Of a stretch of DNA of 64,000 nucleotides, positions 33,993 to 43,007 are shown piece by piece. The position numbers were made by a program, and so were the translations under genes. A model generated the notes under the pieces. That model was not told the origin of the DNA. It made no database searches and saw only the letters and a list, made by a program, of their open reading frames with translations. Every line of letters begins with the position of its first letter. The first letter of the stretch is position 1. Location: contig NZ_JABXGD010000004.1 of assembly GCF_022627955.1 (NCBI RefSeq), positions 248,001-312,000 on the forward strand. The letters run 5' to 3'. This DNA is from Microbacterium sp. C5A9 (lineage in GTDB: Bacteria > Actinomycetota > Actinomycetes > Actinomycetales > Microbacteriaceae).

Positions 33993-35585
33993 TCAGCCCA
34001 GCATCCGGATCGAGGTGGGCTGGATGTAGTTCGGCTGGTCGAAGACCGCGCCCGACTGATAGGTGGGCAGGATGTTGTCGGTCACCGGGAAGACGTCGAA
34101 GCGGTCCATGAGCTCAGCCTCGGCGTCCTGCCAGATGCCGCAGGTCTCCTCCGGGCTGGCGCTGGATGCTTCCTCGACGAGGGCCGAGTACTCGGGGTTG
34201 TCGACCCACATGAAGTTCAATCCGCCGTCCGTGGGCATGGCGCCGTCGAAGAACGTCGAGAGCACGAGGGGTCCCCCCGGCGCGACCTGGATCCATCCGG
34301 TGTCCCAGTCGAACGTCGACCAGAGCTGCTCCGACCAGGCCGCCGCGTCGTTCGCCGCGAGCTCGGTGGTGACACCCAGGGCATCCCACGTCTCCTTCAC
34401 GAGCTCCGCCGCGGGGGCGTGGGTCGAGGTCGGGGCGTTGTAGACGAACTTGACGGTCAGCGGCTTCCCGTCCTTGTAACGCAGGCCGTCGGACTCGAGC
34501 ATCCACCCGGCCTCGTCGAGCAGCTCGCCCGCGCGGTCGACGTCGGTGTCAGGCAGCTCCCACTTCGGCCCGTCCGCCACGCACAGCAGTGGCGTCTTGG
34601 TGACGAGAGAGACGGGATCGAGCCCCTCTCCGTCGGCGATGACCGTGCCGACCTCGTCGCGATCGATCGAGATCGAGAGCGCCTCACGTACGAGCGGATC
34701 GGCGAAGGGGCGGCCCTCCTTCTCGTTGAAGAGCATCATGCCCACGGGGTTGCGCACTCCGACGTGGGTGAGTCCGGCTGCGTCGAGACGGGCACGGTCG
34801 GCTCCCGAGATCGTCGCGGCGTTGATCTCACCCGAGACCAGCAGGTTCGCCGCAGTGCTCTCGTCGGTGACGACACGAGCTTCGATCGCGTCGGGCAGTC
34901 CCTGGGTCTCGCTGGTGACGTCGTCGGGTCCCCAGGTGTAGTCGTCGCGCTTGGTGAACGTGTAGGTGTCCCCCGGCTTGACGTCGCTCAGCCCGAAGAG
35001 ACCTGTGCCGTCGGTGGTGTCCGACAGCGCGGTCGGGTCGGCGAGACCCGCGTCGCAGACCATCAGGATGGTGCCCACGTTGACGGCGAGGAACGGCGAG
35101 TTCACCGTGCTCGTCACCGTCACGGTGCTGCCGTCGGCGACCGCCGAGACGTTCTCGTCGATGACCGAGCCGTACGAGAACGTCGCGTTCGCGGGGTCGG
35201 CGTTGTAGTTCAGGTTGTCGGCGACGGTCTGGGCGGTGAACTCCGACCCGTCGGCGCAGGTGATCCCGTCCTTGAGGGTGAAGACGACCTCGGTGCCCGT
35301 CTCCTCCCAGCTCTCGGCGAGCCACGGCTCGAACTCGCCGTCGGGCGTGACCGAGATCAGCGACTCGTAGGCGAGGCTCACGACGCCCCAGGTGTCGGGC
35401 GAGATCGCCTTCATCGGGTTGAGATCGCCGGGATCGTCGTTCACGGCGGTGACGAAGGTGCCACCGGAGACGAAGTCACCCTCGGCAGGGGCCTCGCTCG
35501 CATCGGGCGAGCCCGCACACGACGTCAGTGTCAGCGCGAGGACGGAGAGAGCGGCGGCCACGGGTACTGCGGTACTGCGTTTCAT
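33993..35585 (-). CDS. Solute-binding lipoprotein (SBP family 5), second importer
   Basis: This 530-residue receptor has a signal peptide with lipobox LTLTSC, the SBP5 signature around FTLKDGITCADGSEFTAQTVADN (anchor words FTLKDGI and EFTAQTV), and the mid-protein LVREALSISIDRDEVG hinge motif. It probably binds a peptide-like or acylated amino acid ligand (family knowledge), not defined by sequence. The ATG has AGGAGATC. It lies 46 bases after the hydantoinase-like gene, in one transcript with DUF917, hydantoinase and the downstream M20 gene. Confidence 0.92.
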   Translation of the reverse strand: MKRSTAVPVAAALSVLALTLTSCAGSPDASEAPAEGDFVSGGTFVTAVNDDPGDLNPMKAISPDTWGVVSLAYESLISVTPDGEFEPWLAESWEETGTEVVFTLKDGITCADGSEFTAQTVADNLNYNADPANATFSYGSVIDENVSAVADGSTVTVTSTVNSPFLAVNVGTILMVCDAGLADPTALSDTTDGTGLFGLSDVKPGDTYTFTKRDDYTWGPDDVTSETQGLPDAIEARVVTDESTAANLLVSGEINAATISGADRARLDAAGLTHVGVRNPVGMMLFNEKEGRPFADPLVREALSISIDRDEVGTVIADGEGLDPVSLVTKTPLLCVADGPKWELPDTDVDRAGELLDEAGWMLESDGLRYKDGKPLTVKFVYNAPTSTHAPAAELVKETWDALGVTTELAANDAAAWSEQLWSTFDWDTGWIQVAPGGPLVLSTFFDGAMPTDGGLNFMWVDNPEYSALVEEASSASPEETCGIWQDAEAELMDRFDVFPVTDNILPTYQSGAVFDQPNYIQPTSIRMLG

Positions 35586-35631
35586 AGCGATCTCCTGATT
35601 TCGGGTGGGGGTGATGCTGCGGAGCGGTAGA

Positions 35632-37206
35632 TCAGCGGACGGGCATCTCGGCCGACAGCCGGGCGAGAGGTCCTGCGGCTTTGACCGTCACGTTCACGGT
35701 CGGCAGCGTGGTGTACGGCACGTGGGTCTCGAGGACTTCGACGACCGACACCTGCAGCGGGTCGGCTCCGGCCTGGATCGCCTTCGCGATCGCGGCTTCG
35801 GATGCCTGTTCGATGGCGGACTCGCGATCGCCCATCGGGGCCATCTGGTCGGCCCTGCCACCGGCGAGCGAGATGGCCGCCCCGACCGCATTGGCGACGC
35901 CGCCGTGCTCGGGGCGCAGGATGCTGCCCGCGCTCGCGAGCCGGTCGGGGACGAGGAACCCTCCGCCGCCGACGACGACGAGCGGGATGTCCATCCGGCC
36001 GAGCGAGAGTCGTTCGACGGCCTCTTCCAGACGGTCTGCGACGGCGGCGAGCGCCCTCTCGAGGGCCTCGGTCACCGACGACGTCAGGGGCGGGAGCGTG
36101 CGACCGGCGACCGGGTTCCCGGCCAGCGCCGCCGCATCCGTCAGCGTGGGGGTGGACCCGCCGAACAGCAGCCCCTCCCTGTCGATGCGGTAGCCGACCG
36201 AGTCGGGTCCGACCCGACCGGAGGCGACGTCGATCACGGTGCCTCCGCCGATGCCGACGCTGAGGATGTCGGGCATACGGAAGTTGGTGCGCACGCCGCC
36301 GATCTCGCGCGGCAGCGTGGACTCGCGGGGGAAACCTCCCACGACCACGCCGAGATCGGAGGTCGTCCCTCCCACGTCGATGACGATCGCGTCGTCATGT
36401 CCTGAGAGATAGGCGGCACCGCGAATGGAGTTGGCGGGGCCGGAGCCGATGGTCAGCACCGGGTACTGCGCGGCGTAGTCGAGCGACATCAGCGTGCCGT
36501 CGTTCTGTGCGAAGAAGGTCGTCGCGTCGAGGCCCTCCTCGGCGACGACGGTCACGAGCGCCTCGGTCACCGAGCGGGCGACGCTGTACAGCGCGGCGTT
36601 GAGCAGCGTCGCGTTCTCGCGCTCCAGGAGCCCGGTGGGCCCGATGTCCTGGCTCAGGAAGACCCGCGTGTCCTGGCCGAGATGGCCGCGCAGGAGTTCG
36701 GCGACCTCGAGCTCCTGCTCGGGCGACGACGGGCTGAAGATGCCGGCCACGGCGATGGCGTCGAACTGTTCGAGCCCGTCGACGAAGCGCAGGATGCCGT
36801 CACGGTCGAGCGGTGCGATCGGCGTTCCGTCGACCATGTGACCGCCGCCGAGCATCGTCGATCCTGCCAGCACCATGCGCACGAGGTCGTCCGGCCAGCC
36901 GGTGAGGGGCGGGTACTCGGTCGCGGCCGGCGCGCCGAGACGGATCATCGCGACCCTGTCGAGCTGGCGACGCTGCACGATCGCGTTGGTCGCATGGGTG
37001 GTGCCGAGCATGACCCGGGAGACGCGGGAGCGGTCGTCGCCGATCGCGGCGAGGACGTCGCTGATGCCCGCGCGTATGCCGCCGGTGATGTCGTCGGTCG
37101 TGGCTCGCTTGGTCCAGGCGAGAACGCGGCCCTCACCGTCGAGCACGACGGCGTCGGTGTTGGTGCCGCCGACATCGACGCCGATCGAGAGATCACGGGC
37201 GGTCAT
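35632..37206 (-). CDS. Hydantoinase/oxoprolinase family protein (HyuA-like)
   Basis: This 524-residue protein has the actin-like ATPase N-terminus of the hydantoinase A / 5-oxoprolinase family (GVDVGGTNTDAVVLD, MLGTTHATNAIVQR) and the later GSGPANSIRGA, IDVGGTTSDLG and VVVGGGGFLVPDRL motifs. It is shorter than full oxoprolinases, as expected for HyuA-type subunits paired with DUF917. Members of the family hydrolyse cyclic amides with ATP. The start overlaps the DUF917 stop by four bases, so the two are almost certainly partners. Confidence 0.92.
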   Translation of the reverse strand: MTARDLSIGVDVGGTNTDAVVLDGEGRVLAWTKRATTDDITGGIRAGISDVLAAIGDDRSRVSRVMLGTTHATNAIVQRRQLDRVAMIRLGAPAATEYPPLTGWPDDLVRMVLAGSTMLGGGHMVDGTPIAPLDRDGILRFVDGLEQFDAIAVAGIFSPSSPEQELEVAELLRGHLGQDTRVFLSQDIGPTGLLERENATLLNAALYSVARSVTEALVTVVAEEGLDATTFFAQNDGTLMSLDYAAQYPVLTIGSGPANSIRGAAYLSGHDDAIVIDVGGTTSDLGVVVGGFPRESTLPREIGGVRTNFRMPDILSVGIGGGTVIDVASGRVGPDSVGYRIDREGLLFGGSTPTLTDAAALAGNPVAGRTLPPLTSSVTEALERALAAVADRLEEAVERLSLGRMDIPLVVVGGGGFLVPDRLASAGSILRPEHGGVANAVGAAISLAGGRADQMAPMGDRESAIEQASEAAIAKAIQAGADPLQVSVVEVLETHVPYTTLPTVNVTVKAAGPLARLSAEMPVR

Positions 37207-38309
37207 CGGGACACTCCTTCGAACGGGACGTAGGGCAGGTCGTATCCGAAGGCGGCGGGGCCCGCCAGCTGCAGCCCCCTGGGTGTGCGCCAGATCGGAT
37301 CGCAGGCCCAGGCGAGCACCGAGACACGCTGCCCGAAGCGGAGCATCTCTGTCGTGATGGCGTGACCGGTCTCCGCATCGATGATCGTGATGAGGTCGGG
37401 AACGCTCACCAGCACCTCGCCGTCCTCGAGCACGAGCAGATTCTCGTTCTGCAGCTCGAGGCGCTGCAGGCGTCCACGATCGGCGCCCGTGCCGGTGATG
37501 GTGACCGAGCCGCGCACGAAGCCGGCCACGGTGCGGCGGTCGAGGTCGGTGATCTTGCCCGTCATCAGCACTCGTGCATCGAGTTCGGCGGCGACCGCGG
37601 CGACAGGGGTGGACGACGACATCAGTGCGTGGCCGACCCGGATGGCCGCGCTCACCGTGCCTTCGATGACCGCGCCGCGCACCGTGTCGGCGGTCATCGG
37701 GTAGTGCGCGCCGATGCAGATCGAACCGCTCGCGACGGTGAGTGCGCGTGCGTGCCGCTCGAGCCAGTGCAGGTCGATCGTCTTCATCACCGAGATGTTG
37801 CCGACGACGTCGCTCTGCACGGCCCACTCGCACGGGACACCCGCGACGTTCATGGCGACCATGGCGGCATCGGGGAAGGCGCGGCCCATGCCGTCGGCGT
37901 CGAGCACCTGGAGTCCGAGTCGCGCGGCCCATCCGATGGGCTGGACACCGTTGCTGCCGCCGATCTCCGCCGCCATCAGGGTGGTGACCTTGCGACCGAG
38001 CAGCCGCTCGGCCTCGGCGAGGAGCGCGTGGATCTGACCGGTGGCGGAGAGCATCTCGATGCCGACGGTCGGAGCACCGATGCCCGACATCAGGATGACG
38101 ACGTCGTCGGCTCCCAGGTCGTCGACCGTGACCAGGGGAACCGGGCCGTGCTCGCGGAGAGCGTTCTCGACCATGATCTGGGCGGTGTAGACGGCGCCGC
38201 CGCCGCCGGTGCCGAAGATGGCGGTGCCGACCCCGAGGGCGGCGATGTCGTCTGCCGTGATCTCGGTGATCTGCGCCGCGGGGGGTGCGGCGGGTGAAGT
38301 CTGGGCCAT
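37203..38309 (-). CDS. DUF917 family protein, partner of the hydantoinase-like protein
   Basis: This 368-residue protein has the DUF917 opening (ITADDIAALGVGTAIFGTGGGG), LMSGIGAPTVGIE, AAEIGGSNGVQP and the late TTEMLRFGQRVSVLAWACDP; anchors are FGTGGGG and EIGGSN. Its biochemical role is unknown; it co-occurs with HyuA-like proteins and resembles a partner subunit. The start at 38309 lies 74 bases from the divergent PucR gene, a region with inverted and direct repeats. Confidence 0.9.
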   Translation of the reverse strand: MAQTSPAAPPAAQITEITADDIAALGVGTAIFGTGGGGAVYTAQIMVENALREHGPVPLVTVDDLGADDVVILMSGIGAPTVGIEMLSATGQIHALLAEAERLLGRKVTTLMAAEIGGSNGVQPIGWAARLGLQVLDADGMGRAFPDAAMVAMNVAGVPCEWAVQSDVVGNISVMKTIDLHWLERHARALTVASGSICIGAHYPMTADTVRGAVIEGTVSAAIRVGHALMSSSTPVAAVAAELDARVLMTGKITDLDRRTVAGFVRGSVTITGTGADRGRLQRLELQNENLLVLEDGEVLVSVPDLITIIDAETGHAITTEMLRFGQRVSVLAWACDPIWRTPRGLQLAGPAAFGYDLPYVPFEGVSR

Positions 38310-38334
38310 GTGTCTCACCGTACGTAGGCTTCTG

Positions 38335-38374
38335 ATGCCGGACAATGTTTCGTGCATCCAGTGTTTCCGGGCAT
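38335..38374. promoter_or_regulatory. Repeat-rich control region between DUF917 and PucR genes
   Basis: ATGCCGGA (38335-38342) and TCCGGGCAT (38366-38374) form an inverted repeat with one bulged base. Inside it, TGTTTC occurs twice (38346 and 38362), 16 bases apart, each followed by a CAT after 3-4 bases. A CATACT hexamer (38372-38377) lies just before the PucR start, which has no ribosome site, so the transcript may be leaderless. Confidence 0.45.
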
Positions 38375-38383
38375 ACTGTGCGC

Positions 38384-39862
38384 ATGGCACAGTACTCGCT
38401 GCGTGATCTGCGCGACGACGCCGACCGGCTCGGCCTGAGACTGCATGCGGGTCCGGTCGACGACCGCCAGGTCGTCCGCGTCGATCTGGCGTCGATAGAC
38501 CGTCTCGACGCCCTGGCGACCGGCACTCTCGCGATCATCGGCGGCGACGACCAGCCGCCGCCGTTCCGCGTCGACGTCGCTCTTCGGCAGGCGAGCGCGC
38601 GTCGCCTCGCCGGTCTGGTCTTCACCGCGCCGATCACCCTCGCCGAGACGGCCAGGGTGCTCGCCGATCGCGGCGGCGTACCCGTCTTCTCGGCGACGGG
38701 CGTCGGTGCGGCGGACCTCGCCAAGACCATCGACCGAGCGATCTCGGGGGGCGCGTCCGAGGCGATGATGCGCGGAGCACACGCCATCACGATCGCCACC
38801 GAGGTGGCCGCCACGGAGGCGAGCTCGACCGACAGCATCCTCTCCGCCGCCGGTGCGGCCCTGGGCACCGAGCTGTCGGTCGACGCCGACCCGTCCGTAC
38901 CGTGGACCGACGCGGCTGCCGTGTTCATCGGCGAGGTGCCCATCGGCAGGCTGGTGGCCGCGCGCATGGACGGCGCCACCGAGGTCTCGCTGCCTGTGAT
39001 CGCCTCGCTGCTCTCGCGCGTGGCCCAGAGACAGAACCGCGATCGGTACGCCCCGACCCAGTCCCGGGCCGACCTGCTGGTCGAGCTCGTGCTCGCGGAC
39101 TCGTCGCGGGCTGAGGGATTCGTCGCCCAAGCGGCCAGACTCGGGTTGCCGCTCGCGCAGTCGCACGCGGTCGCATGGCTCGCTCCGACGCGTCCGACCG
39201 ATCCCGACGCCCGTGCGCCGCGCAGCGTGCAGCCGGCCCTCGAGCTGTTCGCACTGCAGCTCGTCGAGTCGCGGGACGAGATGTGGCACGTCGCGTTCCT
39301 GCAGGACGACCTGATGCTCGTGTGCACCGAGGAGCACGGTGCGGGCGATCACCAGCGGCGCGTCCGCGAGGTCGCCATGCTCGTGCAGCATCAGGCACGC
39401 GACCTCGCCGGCGCCGACTGGGCGTACACGCTCGGACTCGGCACTCCTCAGCTCGGCGCGCTGGGCCTGCGACAGTCGGCTGCCGAGGCGCGCATCGCGG
39501 CCGAGTCGGCGATCGCCGCCGGGCGCCTCGGCGGTGTCGAGCTGACAGACGTCACCGGCCTGCGCCGGGTGCTGCTCGACCTCTACGCGTCGCCCATCAG
39601 CCGTGAGCTGCTGCACGACATCCTGCGTCCGCTCGACGATCTCGGTCCGGAGCGCGCCCTGCAGTCGGTGCGCACCCTGCTCGTCTACCTCGCCCATGAG
39701 GGCTCGCTCGTGCATGCAGGGAGGGAGCTGATGCTGCACCCGAACGGGGTCGGATATCGGATGCGTCGGATCCGCGATCTGCTCGGCATCGACCTCAGCG
39801 ACCCCGACGCCCGCTTCGCCGTCGAACTGGCCTGCCGGGTGCGGCTGCTCGGCTCCGGCTGA
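38384..39862 (+). CDS. PucR/CdaR-family transcriptional regulator
   Basis: This 492-residue regulator has an N-terminal PucR-like sensing domain (about residues 1-130, with LAGLVFTAPITLAE and GVPVFSA), a middle GGDEF-like CdaR domain, and a C-terminal PucR helix-turn-helix (EGSLVHAGRELMLHPNGVGYRMRRI; key words ELMLHPNGVGYR). PucR proteins usually activate purine, hydantoin or related nitrogen pathways. It is divergent from the DUF917-hydantoinase operon, its likely target. ATG 38384 is preferred; ATG 38345 would lie inside the repeat region. Confidence 0.88.
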   Translation: MAQYSLRDLRDDADRLGLRLHAGPVDDRQVVRVDLASIDRLDALATGTLAIIGGDDQPPPFRVDVALRQASARRLAGLVFTAPITLAETARVLADRGGVPVFSATGVGAADLAKTIDRAISGGASEAMMRGAHAITIATEVAATEASSTDSILSAAGAALGTELSVDADPSVPWTDAAAVFIGEVPIGRLVAARMDGATEVSLPVIASLLSRVAQRQNRDRYAPTQSRADLLVELVLADSSRAEGFVAQAARLGLPLAQSHAVAWLAPTRPTDPDARAPRSVQPALELFALQLVESRDEMWHVAFLQDDLMLVCTEEHGAGDHQRRVREVAMLVQHQARDLAGADWAYTLGLGTPQLGALGLRQSAAEARIAAESAIAAGRLGGVELTDVTGLRRVLLDLYASPISRELLHDILRPLDDLGPERALQSVRTLLVYLAHEGSLVHAGRELMLHPNGVGYRMRRIRDLLGIDLSDPDARFAVELACRVRLLGSG

Positions 39863-39903
39863 CCGATGACGCCTGCGCGACCGCGGACATGAGCGATCCT
39901 CCT

Positions 39904-41493
39904 TCAGCGCACGAACACCCGCTCGCCGCGGATCCACGTCTCGGCGACGCGCACGGCGGCGATCTCGTCGGCGGGCACGGAGAAGACGTCCCGGTCGAGC
40001 ACGGCGAAGCTGCCGTCCAGGCCGGGCGTGAGTGAACCGACACCCGACAGCGGCGAGAGGAGGGCCGCGCGGGAGGTGTACAGGAGCAGCGCCTGCGGCA
40101 CGGTGATCGCCGCCTCTGCTCCGAACTCGGCGCCGTCGTATGTGCGGCGACGCACGGCGGCCTCGACCGAGAGCATCACATCATCGGCTCCGCTCCACGC
40201 GGTCGCCGGACGGTCGGACGACAGCGCCAGCGCTTCGAGCCCGGCGTACAGCCGGGCGATCGGGTACGCGTCCGGCACCTGCTCGACCCGCAGCGCCTTC
40301 TCGTACCCGTCGTATTCTGCGAAGAAGAACACCGTGTGCGTGGCGATGCCGAAGGCCATACGCGCCGACCGCAGCCGCGCGAGGTAGGCGTCGCTGACGA
40401 TGGTGGCGTGCTCGATGCGCACGGAGGGGATGCCGTCGAGCCAGGGCTCCTGCTCCTCGAAGAGCTCGACGACGCGGTCGAGCGCCCTGTCGCCCATCGC
40501 GTGCACGGCGAGCTGCACGCCGTTGCGGCGCGCCCAGTCGCCGGCCGCGAGCACGTCGGCGTCATCGACCAGCCGCAGGCCGTGGTCGCACGAGTCCGGG
40601 TAGGCCTCATGCACCCACGCCGTGCGGTTCGAGTACGCGCCGTCGAGCACGACCTTCACCCCCGCGATCCGCACCTGCCCCTCGCGGTCGTCGGCCACGA
40701 GATCCGCGAGCGGTTCGGCGGGGTCCCAGCCGGGATACAGGGCCACGCGTGTGCGCAGTCCGCGTGCGGCGGCGGCCCGGAAGGTCTCGAGCGGACGATC
40801 GATGCGCGACGACAGCAGGTCGCACACCGCGACGATGCCCCGCGACGACAGCTCCTCGCCGATGATCACGATCGCGTCGATCTGCTCGTCGCGGCTCGGC
40901 GCCGGGATGAACGCGGCCACGGCCTCGACGGCCGCGATCTCGGTCAGCACGCCATTCGGACGCCCGTCGACGTCGCGCTCGAACCGCGCCCCGTCGGGAT
41001 CGGGGGTCGACGCCGTGATGCCGGCGATCTCGAGCGCCCTGGTGTTGCACACGGCCGAGTGCGCGTCGCAGCGCCACACCAGCACCGGTCGATCGGTCTC
41101 GATGCGGTCGAGGTCGGAGGCGGTCGGCATCCGACCGCCCGGGAACTTCGTGTCGTCGAAGCCGCGCCCGAGCACCCAGGCATCCGGGCCGGAGACGGTC
41201 GCCGCGTGGCGCCCGAGCGTCTCGACCAGCTCGTCGATGCGGGTGATCGCCGGGGGGAAGCACTCGACGGCCGCCGCCGTGCCCGCGAGCAGCGCGGGAT
41301 GGGTGTGGCTGTCGAGGAGTCCGGGGAGCACCGTGCGTCCGCCGAGGTCGACGGCATCCGACTCGACGACGTCTGCGGCGTCTCCGACCCAGTCGACGAG
41401 TCCGTCGACGATGCGGAACGCCGATGCGAACGCCGTCTCGGAGGCGCCGGTGAACACCCGGCCGTTGATGAAGGTGAGGGCGCCCACGGTCAC
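39904..41493 (-). CDS. YtcJ-type amidohydrolase (amidohydrolase family 3)
   Basis: This 529-residue metal-dependent hydrolase has LPGLLDSHTHPALL (first metal HxH), a VKVVLDGAYSNRTAW segment with the likely metal-bridging lysine, AVHAMGDRALDRV and RIEHATIVSD. The family includes N-substituted formamide deformylase and other amidases; substrate is not predictable. It starts at GTG (41493) overlapping the preceding amidohydrolase by four bases. It is the last gene of the operon that starts with HMG-CoA reductase. Confidence 0.9.
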   Translation of the reverse strand: MTVGALTFINGRVFTGASETAFASAFRIVDGLVDWVGDAADVVESDAVDLGGRTVLPGLLDSHTHPALLAGTAAAVECFPPAITRIDELVETLGRHAATVSGPDAWVLGRGFDDTKFPGGRMPTASDLDRIETDRPVLVWRCDAHSAVCNTRALEIAGITASTPDPDGARFERDVDGRPNGVLTEIAAVEAVAAFIPAPSRDEQIDAIVIIGEELSSRGIVAVCDLLSSRIDRPLETFRAAAARGLRTRVALYPGWDPAEPLADLVADDREGQVRIAGVKVVLDGAYSNRTAWVHEAYPDSCDHGLRLVDDADVLAAGDWARRNGVQLAVHAMGDRALDRVVELFEEQEPWLDGIPSVRIEHATIVSDAYLARLRSARMAFGIATHTVFFFAEYDGYEKALRVEQVPDAYPIARLYAGLEALALSSDRPATAWSGADDVMLSVEAAVRRRTYDGAEFGAEAAITVPQALLLYTSRAALLSPLSGVGSLTPGLDGSFAVLDRDVFSVPADEIAAVRVAETWIRGERVFVR

Positions 41494-42959
41494 AGGGCCC
41501 GGTGGGTGAAGCGCCCGCCGAGCAGGGTGGCCGCGACCGGCATGCTGCGCAGCTGGTCACGGTCGCTCGCGTACGGGTCGCGGTCGCTGATCACCAGATC
41601 GGCCGGTTGCCCGACCTCGAGCGAGGTGCGCACGGATGCCGCGAGCGCCACGTCGAGCGGAAGCCTCTGCTCCGGGTGCCAGGCGTCGCGGTCGCCGCGG
41701 CTGCGGGCGGTGGCGGCGCTGAGCGAGATCCACGGATCGAGCGGGGCCACCGGAGCGTCGGATCCGAGGCGCAGCGTCGCCCCCGAGCGGTGCAGCGACC
41801 CGAACGCGAAGGCGCGTCCGGTGCGACCGGACCAGTGGCGGTCGGCGACGTCGCGGTCGTCCATGGCGTGCTCCGGCTGCACGCTCGCGATGAGTCCGAG
41901 CTGCGCGAAGCGGGCGAAGTCGTCGTCGCGCACGAGCTGAGCGTGTTCGATCACTCCCTTCATGCCGAGCTCCTCGAAGGTGTCGAGCACCTCGGTGTTG
42001 GCACGGTCGCCGATCGCATGCACCGCGGCCTCGATCCCGGCGCCGCGGGCGCGATCGAGCAGGCGCCGCAGCTCGGGGATCGGCACGCTCTCCATGCCGC
42101 ACGCGTGCGGGTGGCCGGGGTCCATGCCGGGATACGGGTCCCAGCACCAGGCCGTGCGCGTGTTGAGAGATCCGTCGACGACCACCTTGAGCCGGCCGAA
42201 GGTGATGAGACCGGCCTCGTCGACGACGTCGCCGGTGCGGCGCCCCGCAGCGATGACGGATTCGAGCAGGTCCGGCCACACCGCGATGTCGGCGCGGAGG
42301 CTCGTCAGCCCTGCGGCGGTGCGCGCGGACCACTCCGCGATGTTGTCGGTCTTCTCGTACTCGACGATGCCGACGACTCCGCGTGCCGCGGCCGCATCGG
42401 CCGCCTCGGCGAACGCGCCCGCCGGCAGCTGAGACGCCTCGTCGAAGGAGTGCAGCAGGCCGATCCACGGCCCTTCCCTCAGCAGGCCGGTCTCGTCGAT
42501 CTCGACGCCGAGTCGCACGGCGGCCGCGCGATTCATCCACCCGCAGTGCAGGTCGCCGCTCACGAGGACCACCGGGATGTCGGAGACGGTGGCTTCGAGA
42601 GCCGCGAGGGAAGCCGGCACCGGCCACAGCCCGTCGCGGAAACCGTAGCCCATCAGCATCCCGTCGGTGAGCGGTGCGCCGTCGGCACGCGCACGGCGCA
42701 CGATGGCGAGCACATCGTCGGCGCTGCGCGTCTCGGTGAGGTCGAGCCGTCGGCGGCGGATGACGTGCTGGGTGAAATGCACGTGCGCGTCCCAGAACGC
42801 GGGTCCGATCCAGCGGCCGTCGCCCTCCACCACCTCGCCACGCGAGGGGACCGTGCCCGATGGTGCGACCGCGGCGATCAGCCGGTCTCGCACGACGACG
42901 TCGACAGGTGCTCCGCCGTCGTAGGGGCGGACACCGCGGAGGGTGAGGGTGTCGGTCAT
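41490..42959 (-). CDS. YtcJ-type amidohydrolase (amidohydrolase family 3)
   Basis: This 489-residue paralogue of the next gene has the HxH motif in FWDAHVHFTQH, the metal lysine in LKVVVDGSLNTRTAW, AAVHAIGDRANTEV, VIEHAQLVRD and the final metal Asp in RLGSDAPVAPLDPW. The two amidohydrolases probably act on related substrates or in sequence. It lies 48 bases after the ornithine cyclodeaminase gene and overlaps its paralogue by four bases. A role in releasing ornithine from an N-acyl derivative is inference from context. Confidence 0.9.
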   Translation of the reverse strand: MTDTLTLRGVRPYDGGAPVDVVVRDRLIAAVAPSGTVPSRGEVVEGDGRWIGPAFWDAHVHFTQHVIRRRRLDLTETRSADDVLAIVRRARADGAPLTDGMLMGYGFRDGLWPVPASLAALEATVSDIPVVLVSGDLHCGWMNRAAAVRLGVEIDETGLLREGPWIGLLHSFDEASQLPAGAFAEAADAAAARGVVGIVEYEKTDNIAEWSARTAAGLTSLRADIAVWPDLLESVIAAGRRTGDVVDEAGLITFGRLKVVVDGSLNTRTAWCWDPYPGMDPGHPHACGMESVPIPELRRLLDRARGAGIEAAVHAIGDRANTEVLDTFEELGMKGVIEHAQLVRDDDFARFAQLGLIASVQPEHAMDDRDVADRHWSGRTGRAFAFGSLHRSGATLRLGSDAPVAPLDPWISLSAATARSRGDRDAWHPEQRLPLDVALAASVRTSLEVGQPADLVISDRDPYASDRDQLRSMPVAATLLGGRFTHRAL

Positions 42960-43007
42960 GATGCTCCTCTCGGCGCCCGTCGGCGCTCGGGGACGTGGGG
43001 AGAAAGG

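Noticed and set aside
31148..34111. 987-codon open frame on the + strand
   Set aside because: It lies opposite the fused permease-ATPase and DppB-like genes, is rich in Arg, Asp, Glu, Gly and His without any domain, and is typical of antisense frames in high-GC DNA.
38345..38383. Earlier ATG (38345) for the PucR regulator
   Set aside because: It would place the first 13 codons inside the repeat-rich control region and adds no domain similarity.
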